From assembly GCA_022712475.1 (NCBI GenBank), contig JALAGK010000213.1, positions 1 through 5,352 of the forward strand: 5,352 bases of DNA, read 5' to 3'. A program made the translations under genes and the position numbers. This DNA comes from Enterobacteriaceae bacterium. GTDB lineage: Bacteria > Pseudomonadota > Gammaproteobacteria > Enterobacterales > Enterobacteriaceae. A model generated the notes under the pieces. It was given only the letters and a program-made list of their open reading frames with translations, had not been told where the DNA came from and searched no databases. Positions 1 to 5,352 of this stretch are shown here, one piece after another; the stretch's first letter is position 1; each line of letters opens with the position of its first letter.

Positions 1-45
1 GAACAAACGCACTGGCTACCTCGCCGCTATCGCGTTTCGGCCTGA
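1..45 (+). CDS. 3' end of an upstream gene (partial), possibly a DUF2169-type T6SS accessory protein
   Basis: Frame 1 is open from the window edge and ends at TGA 43-45, giving a 14-residue tail, EQTHWLPRRYRVSA. The next gene begins 26 nt later. In related T6SS clusters the gene before a pentapeptide/DUF3540/DUF4150 set is often vgrG or a DUF2169 protein, so a DUF2169 C-terminus is a reasonable guess from context, but 14 residues cannot identify a family. Frame 2 is also open, to TAA 56-58, and is a weaker alternative. Frame 3 is open but continues into the pentapeptide gene. Confidence 0.4.
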   Translation, partial: EQTHWLPRRYRVSA

Positions 46-59
46 TATTTTCCGTTAAC

Positions 60-63
60 AGGA
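60..63 (+). promoter_or_regulatory. Ribosome binding site for the pentapeptide-repeat gene
   Basis: AGGA lies 8 nt before ATG 72, a normal spacing. It decides the start: the frame stays open to the window edge, and another ATG at 67 sits only 3 nt from this site and hits a stop after two codons. Confidence 0.6.
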
Positions 64-71
64 TAGATGCA

Positions 72-1175
72 ATGACTGAAATCGAAATCGCAACACCTGT
101 TCCTGCGTTGCCCCGGCGTATTGTGGGTAAACATTTTCGCGCCCGGCGTATCAATGCTCTGACGCTGGAGCAGGTTCATTTTGTGGATTGTACGTTTTCC
201 GACCTTGAGTTGACTGATTTCAACGCCAGGGAGCTGCACTTTGAGCGATGTCACTTTTATAACCTTCATCTCCAGGGCGGTAGCCTGGAAGCCTGCTCTG
301 TACGGTTTAGCGAACTCGTTGGTTTACACCTGAATGGCACATCCATCGAGAGCTTCACAAGCCTTGAGACACCCTGGCGAAATCTCGCGCTGGAGCAGTG
401 CCAGGCAGAGCGTTGGGTGATGGCCGGATGCAGTCTGGATGACGCGCGCTGGCAGGATTGCTGCATAAGCTACTGGACGGCGTATAACACCCCCGTCACT
501 AATCTCACCCTGCAACGTGGCGAGATGCAGGACGGTAACTGGCACGGCTGCGCGCTCAACGGTGTGACGTGGCACGAATCTGTTCTTACCCGCCAGGTGA
601 TGGGCAGTTGTGAGCTTCAGGCGTGCGGATATGTGGGCAATATTTGCAACATTCTGGTCTGGTTCAACTGCCGACTCAATGGCATTGATATGAGCAAACT
701 TAATCTGGCTACGTCCAGTTTCCTGCAGTCTGAGTTGCAGGGGTGTCGTTTTGAACAAACTCATCTCAATGCCGTTTTGTTTAATCATGCCGTTGTCAAA
801 CAGTGCGATTTCACTCAGGCGGTGGCCGACAACGCACAGTTTACAGATGCCAGCCTGACCGAGTGTCGTTTTATTGAAACCAGCCTGAAAGGGGCGCAGA
901 TGCAGCGCGCGCGCCTTATGCACTGCAATTTAGCCGGGGCCAATTTCAGCCATGCCAATTTACACGGCTGCGATTTACGTACCTCACCACTCCAGCCTGC
1001 CATCACCCATAAAACCAGACTGTTTGAGGCGCAGTTGCAGCCCCAGGAATGGGCTTTGCAGACCCCTGAACCGCTGATGGCGCAAATCGATATCTGGTAC
1101 CAGCGTCACCAGCCGGGGCCGCAGGAACCGACGCATTTTCCCGTTTTACCCTCAGGAGCCAGTCGTTATGTCTGA
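72..1175 (+). CDS. T6SS-associated pentapeptide-repeat protein (right-handed quadrilateral beta-helix)
   Basis: 367-residue protein made almost entirely of pentapeptide repeats. Chopped in fives from residue 15 (RRIVG, KHFRA, RRINA) to about residue 309 (CDLRT, SPLQP), the central residue of nearly every pentad is L, F, I, M, V or W, with no break in register: about 59 pentads. Known family structure predicts roughly 15 square turns of a right-handed beta-helix. The later repeats (about 250-300) best match the classic A(D/N)Lxx form, for example CNLAG, ANFSH, ANLHG. The last ~50 residues (including EWALQTPEPLMAQIDIWYQ) are not repetitive and probably cap the helix. There is no signal peptide or membrane segment, so it should be cytoplasmic. 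Seventeen cysteines mostly occupy the first, inward-facing pentad position. Such genes sit beside DUF2169/DUF3540/DUF4150 genes in T6SS clusters; an adaptor or spike-assembly role is inferred, and the biochemical function is unknown. The gene overlaps the next by 8 nt. Confidence 0.9.
   Translation: MTEIEIATPVPALPRRIVGKHFRARRINALTLEQVHFVDCTFSDLELTDFNARELHFERCHFYNLHLQGGSLEACSVRFSELVGLHLNGTSIESFTSLETPWRNLALEQCQAERWVMAGCSLDDARWQDCCISYWTAYNTPVTNLTLQRGEMQDGNWHGCALNGVTWHESVLTRQVMGSCELQACGYVGNICNILVWFNCRLNGIDMSKLNLATSSFLQSELQGCRFEQTHLNAVLFNHAVVKQCDFTQAVADNAQFTDASLTECRFIETSLKGAQMQRARLMHCNLAGANFSHANLHGCDLRTSPLQPAITHKTRLFEAQLQPQEWALQTPEPLMAQIDIWYQRHQPGPQEPTHFPVLPSGASRYV
1154..1158 (+). promoter_or_regulatory. 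Ribosome binding site for the DUF3540 gene
   Basis: AGGAG, 9 nt before ATG 1168, lies inside the end of the pentapeptide gene. It supports an overlapping start at 1168 and translational coupling of the two genes. Confidence 0.65.
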
Positions 1176-1773
1176 ACATATTCATGTCTTACCGGCAAGT
1201 ACCGCCTGCCGACCCGTTAACGCATGTGCAACGGCGCCGATAACCGTCTCTCGTCCTCAGCTGATTACGGGTTTTATCGGCCAGCGCGCCGGGCAACTGC
1301 ATATTGATGTTTATCCTACGCTGGCATTACAGGTCGCGCCAAGTTGCCTGTTGTTGCCACAGTCGGGCGATCTGGTGAGCGCGGTGTTACATGACGACCA
1401 GGTGTTTGTCACTGCGGTGTTGCAGCGTCTGGATGCCAGTGCGCCACTGGTGCTTGACGGGGGAGAGGTCGCCCTTCATCTGGTGGCACCGTCGCTCACA
1501 CTCCAGGGTACTGAGAGCGTGGAAATTCAGACCGATCGGCTTTCCTTGTTGACGCGTACCTCGCGCTGGGTGGCCGATACCCTGCACCAGGTTGCGCAGT
1601 CGCTGTTTGTTCGCGCCAGTCATGCGCAGCGCAAAGTGGAATTCGTTGATGAGGTAGAAGCGCGCCACATCAGCCAGCAGGCCGGGCAGAGCCTGGCACT
1701 CAACGCCCGAATGGGCTCTATCAACGCCTCGGCCGTACTGAAAATTGACGGCGGCCAGATTCATATGGGGTAA
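1168..1773 (+). CDS. DUF3540 domain protein, T6SS spike-associated
   Basis: 201-residue protein recognised as DUF3540 from its overall pattern and its C-terminal end, LKIDGGQIHMG (about 191-201). Residues 55-88 (including CLLLPQSGDLVSAVL and VFVTAVLQR) resemble the OB-fold segment of phage gp5/gp45 and VgrG spike proteins. Residues 98-130 and 173-201 form short alternating strands (VALHLVAPSLTLQG, SVEIQTDRLSLL, SLALNARMGSINA) like the beta-prism needle of such spikes. A probable helical stretch lies between them (about 130-155). There is no signal peptide. DUF3540 genes typically lie between pentapeptide or DUF2169 genes and DUF4150 genes in T6SS clusters, as here. The molecular role is not established; a spike-like or assembly role is inferred. 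The start overlaps the preceding gene by 8 nt and the stop lies 5 nt before the DUF4150 start. Confidence 0.85.
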   Translation: MSEHIHVLPASTACRPVNACATAPITVSRPQLITGFIGQRAGQLHIDVYPTLALQVAPSCLLLPQSGDLVSAVLHDDQVFVTAVLQRLDASAPLVLDGGEVALHLVAPSLTLQGTESVEIQTDRLSLLTRTSRWVADTLHQVAQSLFVRASHAQRKVEFVDEVEARHISQQAGQSLALNARMGSINASAVLKIDGGQIHMG

Positions 1774-1778
1774 GCACG

Positions 1779-2144
1779 ATGACAGCAGCCAACACTCGCG
1801 CAGGAGGGTTTAGTTTTACCGCGGTAGATGCAATGGACTTTGTTTCAGCGCCGAATATCGCCCCTAATTCCAATGCGATACCCAATGTGCCTCACATTTA
1901 TTGCTGTGGCGGCAATGAACTCAACCAGCTTTCAACACGTTTTTCGACCGTGGATTTCGGTATCAATAAAGGCATTGCCTCACAGACCCACTCAGGCAGG
2001 CTGGAGCCAGCGGAAGGCTCAAGTAAGTATTTTATTCAGGGCGCGCCGGCGACTCGCCAGGGAGACGCCAGCACGACCAATAATCACAACGGAGATTCGG
2101 TGCAGCTTGGGAGAAGCCAGCCGAAATGTACCATTGAAAGTTAA
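1779..2144 (+). CDS. DUF4150 PAAR-like protein, predicted VgrG spike-tip cap
   Basis: 121-residue protein with the DUF4150 layout: an N-terminal ANTRAGGFSF segment, a Pro/Asn-rich stretch with PNIAPN and IPNVPHIY (25-41), then GIASQTHSG (65-73), and GSSKYFIQGAPATRQGD (80-96) followed by NNHNGD. DUF4150 proteins are PAAR-like; PAAR proteins sharpen the VgrG trimer and often carry effectors. In Agrobacterium a DUF4150 PAAR works with a DUF2169 adaptor to deliver a toxin. Here the protein ends right after the domain, so it is a bare tip with no fused toxin, and its cargo would have to bind it or be encoded elsewhere. H39, H71, H103 and a cysteine (C42, C43 or C117) could in principle form the zinc site known in PAAR tips; this is inference. 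ATG 1779 follows the previous stop by 5 nt, with only a weak GGGG upstream at 1767-1770, which fits translational coupling. Confidence 0.85.
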   Translation: MTAANTRAGGFSFTAVDAMDFVSAPNIAPNSNAIPNVPHIYCCGGNELNQLSTRFSTVDFGINKGIASQTHSGRLEPAEGSSKYFIQGAPATRQGDASTTNNHNGDSVQLGRSQPKCTIES

Positions 2145-2631
2145 CGTAAAACGCCTGTTAAAAGGAATGGTCGCCGCATGCAGCTTGCTTTATGGCGGGT
2201 GCAGTTGGTTTATGCCATCTCCCGAGCCTGAGAAGGTGCCACTGCACCGGCAACTCACGCTGCATATCGATGCGGCGAGAGACATTAATGTGTCGGCAGA
2301 CGGCCTGTCGCAACCAGTGAAAATGTGTGTGGTGGAACTGGCTCAGGAAGACTGGACGCCGCCGGGACTGTATCAGGGACGCAGCTGTAGTGATATTTCG
2401 CCTGGTGACGGGGTGCTGAGCGTAGCGCAGTTCATTCTGTCGCCGCAGAAAAGCCATCGTTATCAGCGAGACGTGCCCTGGAATGAGGAGCGCTGGTTGG
2501 TGGTCGCGGCTGAGTTCCAGAACCCCGATGCGGGTAACGGACTGATTAAACTGAAATCTGATGCACGCAGTCGTTTCAACGCCAGGGTACAGGTAAGCGG
2601 CAATCAGCTGTGGGCGCAAGCTGCGCGATAG
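2134..2631 (+). CDS. tssJ: TssJ, T6SS outer-membrane lipoprotein
   Basis: TssJ is the outer-membrane lipoprotein of the T6SS TssJLM membrane complex; its periplasmic transthyretin-like domain binds TssM. From TTG 2134 the protein has 165 residues, normal for the family. A basic n-region (MKVNVKRLLK) and a hydrophobic stretch lead to C23 in LLYGGCS, the likely lipidation site; Ser at +2 predicts outer-membrane sorting. C16 in MVAAC also looks like a lipobox, but its hydrophobic core would be only about five residues. The mature part shows LTLHIDAARDINVS (41-54), SQPVKMCVVELAQ (59-71) and RWLVVAAEFQNPD (120-132), the places where TssJ proteins have the P-V...Y/E-L strand and the late core strand. 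C65 and C85 could form a disulfide. The start is the least certain point: no in-frame ATG gives a proper signal peptide, and ATG 2167 would leave only MVAACSLLYGG before C23. TTG overlaps the DUF4150 gene by 11 nt and has no well-placed ribosome site, so coupling is likely. Confidence 0.85.
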   Translation: MKVNVKRLLKGMVAACSLLYGGCSWFMPSPEPEKVPLHRQLTLHIDAARDINVSADGLSQPVKMCVVELAQEDWTPPGLYQGRSCSDISPGDGVLSVAQFILSPQKSHRYQRDVPWNEERWLVVAAEFQNPDAGNGLIKLKSDARSRFNARVQVSGNQLWAQAAR

Positions 2632-2643
2632 CGATAGGGATAG
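2627..2643 (+). repeat. Three tandem GATAG units, 6-nt period, with three in-frame TAG stops
   Basis: GATAG occurs at 2627-2631, 2633-2637 and 2639-2643, separated by one base each. The first contains the tssJ stop (TAG 2629-2631), and the other two place TAG in the same frame at 2635 and 2641. The array fills most of the tssJ-tssK gap and runs into the tssK ribosome binding site. Confidence 0.8.
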
Positions 2644-2646
2644 AGG
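2643..2646 (+). promoter_or_regulatory. Ribosome binding site for tssK
   Basis: GAGG, 9 nt before ATG 2656. A second purine tract, AAAGGG at 2648-2653, is only 2 nt from the ATG and so too close. The site shares a base with the last GATAG unit. Confidence 0.55.
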
Positions 2647-2655
2647 TAAAGGGAT

Positions 2656-4011
2656 ATGCATCTGAAACAACGAGTGGTGTGGGTCGAAGGGATGCTGATG
2701 GAGCCGCAGCATTTTCAGCAGCAGGAGCGCCATCTGGAGCATCTGATTGACCTGCGTGCGCGCAGTCTGGGCGCTCAGGCGTGGGGCTTTCACACGTTGA
2801 GTATTAACAGAGGACTGCTTGATCAGGGAAAGATAGCGCTCAACCATGCAAGCGGTGTGTTTCCTGATGGAACGCCGTTTCGCCTGGGCGAGGGGGATGC
2901 GCTGCCGCTGCCCTTTGAACCGGGTGAAAATTGCCAGGGCAGCGTGATATGTCTGTCAACCTTGCTGGATATTCCCGGCAATACCTTAATCGATATTACG
3001 CAAAGTGGGCGCAACAGCCGTTTTCGCGTGGTGGATGCGGACATCCCTGACCGTAACCACGGCATTGCCGCCGAAGGCACGCCTCAGGTGGCGGCAATAC
3101 AGCTTGGGCAATTGCAGACGCGGCTCAATGCCCGCTCGGCCATTAGCGAAGCAGAGACACTTTTACCTGTGGCGTTCATCCGCGAACGAACCCGCGACGG
3201 TGGACTAATTATTGATGACAGCTTCCTGCCGCCAATGATTGATTTTCGTGCCACGGGCTGGCTGGAAAACGCAACAACGGAGCTTCTGGGGCTGATTGTT
3301 CAGCGTCTTGAAGCCGTGTATCGCCCTGATGTGCCATTCTCCATTGGCGGCCTTTCTGAACTGCTTGAATTGCTGCTCTTACAGTCCCTGAGCGAGTACA
3401 ACCTGACCCTGACTCATCTGCTGGCAGCTCCTCAGGTTCACCCGGAGATGTTGTTTCGTACTCTGCTCGGTCTGTTGGGACGGCTCAGTACTATCCCCGG
3501 TGGCGAAAAGGTGTGGGGCCGCCCCGAGCTTCTTTATGCGCACAACGAACCGCATAACGGCTTTTTTGCGCTGTTTGCCGCACTGCGCCGGGCGCTCTCG
3601 TTGGTGATTGAAGCGCCAGCGGTAGCCCTGCCGTTTGTTGAGCGCGGCGATAATATTTACCTGTGCCAGAACGACACGCAGTTACGCCTTGAGAAGATAA
3701 TCTTTACAGTCACTACGCGCTTACCGGCTGATACCGTGCGTACCTATTTCCCGGCGCAGACCAAGCTCGGGCCGGTGGAAAAGATTGTTCAGCTTATCGA
3801 TTTACAACTGCCAGGCGTACGGCTAACGCCCATGGCTTCACCGCCCCGACATATCCCTTATTACCCCAATAGCGTCTATTTCGAAGCAGACAATGCTGAT
3901 GCGCTGTATCAGGAGATGATAAACGGCAGCGCTATTGCGCTCAGTATTGTGGGTGACTTCCCGGAACTGCGTTTTGAAGCGTGGGGACTCAGACAGGGGA
4001 GGATTGGATGA
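2656..4011 (+). CDS. tssK: TssK, T6SS baseplate subunit linking to the membrane complex
   Basis: TssK forms trimers in the baseplate. By known structures its N-terminal part binds TssF/TssG and its C-terminal head contacts the cytoplasmic parts of TssL/TssM. This protein is 451 residues against the usual ~445, and appears intact. The family signature at the N-terminus is clear: RVVWVEGMLMEPQHFQQQER (6-25). GVFPDGTPF follows at 67-75. The middle (about 190-310) is leucine-rich and helical (ELLELLLLQSLSEYNLTLTHLL), as in the central helix bundle. The C-terminal head includes HIPYYPNSVYFEADN and ends VGDFPELRFEAWGLRQGRIG (432-451). There is no signal peptide or membrane segment, so it is cytoplasmic. 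It starts 24 nt after tssJ and ends in an ATGA overlap with tssL, consistent with coupled synthesis of interacting partners. Confidence 0.96.
   Translation: MHLKQRVVWVEGMLMEPQHFQQQERHLEHLIDLRARSLGAQAWGFHTLSINRGLLDQGKIALNHASGVFPDGTPFRLGEGDALPLPFEPGENCQGSVICLSTLLDIPGNTLIDITQSGRNSRFRVVDADIPDRNHGIAAEGTPQVAAIQLGQLQTRLNARSAISEAETLLPVAFIRERTRDGGLIIDDSFLPPMIDFRATGWLENATTELLGLIVQRLEAVYRPDVPFSIGGLSELLELLLLQSLSEYNLTLTHLLAAPQVHPEMLFRTLLGLLGRLSTIPGGEKVWGRPELLYAHNEPHNGFFALFAALRRALSLVIEAPAVALPFVERGDNIYLCQNDTQLRLEKIIFTVTTRLPADTVRTYFPAQTKLGPVEKIVQLIDLQLPGVRLTPMASPPRHIPYYPNSVYFEADNADALYQEMINGSAIALSIVGDFPELRFEAWGLRQGRIG
3995..4002 (+). promoter_or_regulatory. Ribosome binding site for tssL
   Basis: AGGGGAGG, a strong Shine-Dalgarno-like tract, lies 5 nt before ATG 4008 inside the end of tssK. 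It supports the 4-nt overlapping start. Confidence 0.65.
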
Positions 4012-5352
4012 GGGAGTTCGAGCGTCAGATTCGCGAGGCGATTTCGGCAGCGCGTACCGGAGCAAGGCAGGCAGAACAGTCGCTGAGTAATCCTGTCTGG
4101 CAGGCGAAAAGCAGCATGGCATCCCTGGGGGGGATGTTGCCCGGGCGAAATGCTCAACCGGAGGAAGTGCCTGACGACGATGAGGCGCTGGATGCGCAGA
4201 CACCACAGCACAGGGGCGATGTGGCAGGCAATAGTGGTGCGCTGGCTCAACAGGCGGTTGCGGGGCAATCGCTCATGCAGGGCGGGCACGTGGAGTCTGG
4301 TACGCGTCGTGCCAGTATAGAGCGACCAGGTATTGCCAGTGGGTTGTGGGAGAACCCCTGGATTGCCGCGGCGATGCCTTTACTCCTGTTAGTGGAACGG
4401 CTGCGCAGTCAGTCTGGGATGGTAATGGCGGAATTTCGTCCACAGATAGTACGTGAGTTGCAGTATTTTCAGCAGCACCTGAAAAAGCAGGGTAAATCGC
4501 TGGAGGATGTGGAGCACCTTTCATATCTCTTGTGTACTTACATCGATGGCATTTTTGGTGCGAGAGCGGCAACTGAGGCGTTCAGTCTGAGCTTGTTGGT
4601 GGAGTTCCACCGTGATGCCTGGGGCGGTGAAAACTGCTTTGAACATTTGCAGGCTTACATGGCCTCACCGCAGCAGAATCGTGAGGTGCTGGAGTTTTAT
4701 GATTTGATTCTTTCGCTCGGGTTCGAGGGGAAGTATCTGATGGTTGAGCGCGGACCGGTGCTGTTGCGTGATTTGCGTACCCATCTCAACACGCTGCTCT
4801 ATGGGCACAACCCTACTCAGCAGCTGACTATGGCTACAACCGAGCCTGTCATCGCGCGGCGGCACAAACGTGTCGGCGCACTCACCCTGTTGTGCTGGGG
4901 GCTGGCGCTGTGCCTGGTGGCCTGGGGGATTACCGCCTGGTACTTGCATGAACAGGCTCGCCAGATTCGTAGCGATATCCTGGCCTGGGTGCCGCCAGAA
5001 CCGCGCAAAATCAACATCATGGAAACGCTACCCAATCCGTTATCACAAATTCTTAATGAAGGTTGGCTGGAAGTGCGTAAAGACCCACGTGGTTGGTTGC
5101 TGATTTTCACCTCCGATGGCGCATTTCATACCGGCTCAGCGGTGTTGTCCGAAGAGTTCGTCAAAAAACGCAATATTGAACGTTTGGGTATGGCGCTGGC
5201 GCCCTGGCCTGGCGACCTGGAGGTCATTGGCCACACCGACAGCACGCCGTTTCGTAATAACTCAGCCAACTCGAATCTGAAGCTATCCGAGGCCAGAGCA
5301 CAGGTGGTGGCCGACACGCTCAGAGAAACGACCAGCATTAATCATACGCACC
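4008..5352 (+). CDS. tssL: TssL, T6SS inner-membrane protein (DotU/IcmH family) with C-terminal OmpA-like domain, 3' end missing
   Basis: The frame is open from ATG 4008 to the window edge, 448 full codons with no stop. TssL anchors the T6SS membrane complex in the inner membrane. Residues 1-113 are a polar Gln/Ala/Gly-rich extension, probably disordered. The DotU domain begins at ENPWIAAAMPLLLLVERLR (115-133) and includes YLLCTYIDG (173-181), SLLVEFHRDAWGGENCFEHL (195-214) and LSLGFEGKYLM (235-245). A single transmembrane helix (about 289-313) follows the basic RRHKR and leads to the periplasm. After a linker (WVPPEP) comes an OmpA/Pal-type peptidoglycan-binding domain with GHTDSTPF (408-415) and SNLKLSEARAQVV (422-434). 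D411 and R430 sit where OmpA-like proteins contact diaminopimelate. This is the version of TssL that carries its own wall anchor, so a separate TagL is not required. Oddities: the usual Asp-Glu of the LCxxxDE motif is Asp-Gly here. The remaining ~20-60 residues should lie downstream. Confidence 0.95.
   Translation, partial: MREFERQIREAISAARTGARQAEQSLSNPVWQAKSSMASLGGMLPGRNAQPEEVPDDDEALDAQTPQHRGDVAGNSGALAQQAVAGQSLMQGGHVESGTRRASIERPGIASGLWENPWIAAAMPLLLLVERLRSQSGMVMAEFRPQIVRELQYFQQHLKKQGKSLEDVEHLSYLLCTYIDGIFGARAATEAFSLSLLVEFHRDAWGGENCFEHLQAYMASPQQNREVLEFYDLILSLGFEGKYLMVERGPVLLRDLRTHLNTLLYGHNPTQQLTMATTEPVIARRHKRVGALTLLCWGLALCLVAWGITAWYLHEQARQIRSDILAWVPPEPRKINIMETLPNPLSQILNEGWLEVRKDPRGWLLIFTSDGAFHTGSAVLSEEFVKKRNIERLGMALAPWPGDLEVIGHTDSTPFRNNSANSNLKLSEARAQVVADTLRETTSINHTH
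4127..4133 (+). repeat. Homopolymeric G7 tract inside tssL
   Basis: Seven consecutive G residues span codons 40-42 (CTG GGG GGG) in the low-complexity N-terminal extension of tssL. Loss or gain of one G would shift the frame before the DotU domain. In one shifted frame a TGA appears within about 20 codons. Confidence 0.7.

Noticed and set aside
67..75. ATG CAA TGA mini-frame overlapping the pentapeptide start
   Set aside because: The AGGA site is only 3 nt from ATG 67 but 8 nt from ATG 72, so the second ATG is the natural start. A two-codon leader cannot be supported.
324..923. 199-codon open frame on the minus strand inside the pentapeptide gene
   Set aside because: It lies wholly within a clear gene whose repeat register is unbroken. 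The translation shows no recognisable domain, and open antisense frames are expected opposite repetitive coding sequence.
2040..2047. GGCGCGCC palindrome
   Set aside because: It lies within DUF4150 coding sequence and is explained by Gly-Ala-Pro codons; no stem-loop or operator context was seen.
1828..2133. Extension of the tssJ frame back to ATG 1828, giving a 267-residue protein
   Set aside because: It would overlap almost the whole DUF4150 gene and place about 100 unrelated residues before the lipoprotein signal peptide, destroying export. The open frame is a by-product of DUF4150 coding.
2158..2847. 229-codon minus-strand open frame across tssJ and the start of tssK
   Set aside because: It spans the boundary of two well-identified genes and their ribosome site, with no recognisable domain in the translation.
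4870..5103. 77-codon plus-strand open frame inside tssL
   Set aside because: It is out of frame with the transmembrane and periplasmic parts of TssL, which read through this stretch cleanly.

Overview
The window is a piece of a type VI secretion system (T6SS) gene cluster, with every gene on the + strand. The protein families, roughly balanced base composition and codon use suggest a gammaproteobacterium, most likely of the Enterobacterales (Enterobacter/Citrobacter/Cronobacter-like). The genus cannot be fixed from the sequence alone.

Layout. Positions 1-45 hold what is probably the last 14 codons of an upstream gene. A three-gene accessory spike module follows: a long pentapeptide-repeat protein (72-1175), a DUF3540 protein (1168-1773) and a DUF4150 PAAR-like protein (1779-2144). 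Three core T6SS genes come next: the outer-membrane lipoprotein tssJ (about 2134-2631), the baseplate subunit tssK (2656-4011), and tssL (4008 to beyond the window end). This TssL carries a C-terminal OmpA-type peptidoglycan-binding domain and is cut by the window edge after 448 codons.

The genes are tightly packed. Junctions are an 8-nt overlap, a 5-nt gap, an overlap of about 11 nt, a 24-nt gap and a 4-nt ATGA overlap. They are probably one translationally coupled operon. I saw no internal promoter, terminator, RNA gene, insertion sequence or CRISPR array, and no gene-free stretch longer than about 70 nt.

How the genes work together. TssJ (outer membrane) and TssL (inner membrane) are two of the three membrane-complex components; the third, TssM, is not in the window. 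TssK joins that complex to the baseplate. The DUF4150 protein is expected to cap the VgrG spike. In other bacteria DUF2169/DUF3540/DUF4150/pentapeptide genes accompany VgrG and cargo loading. No toxin or immunity gene is visible here, so the cargo must be encoded outside the window.

The most striking signal is in the pentapeptide protein. It has an essentially unbroken five-residue register over about 295 residues, and its cysteines recur every 20 residues, one per predicted turn of the helix. The cysteine phase steps once by a single pentapeptide.
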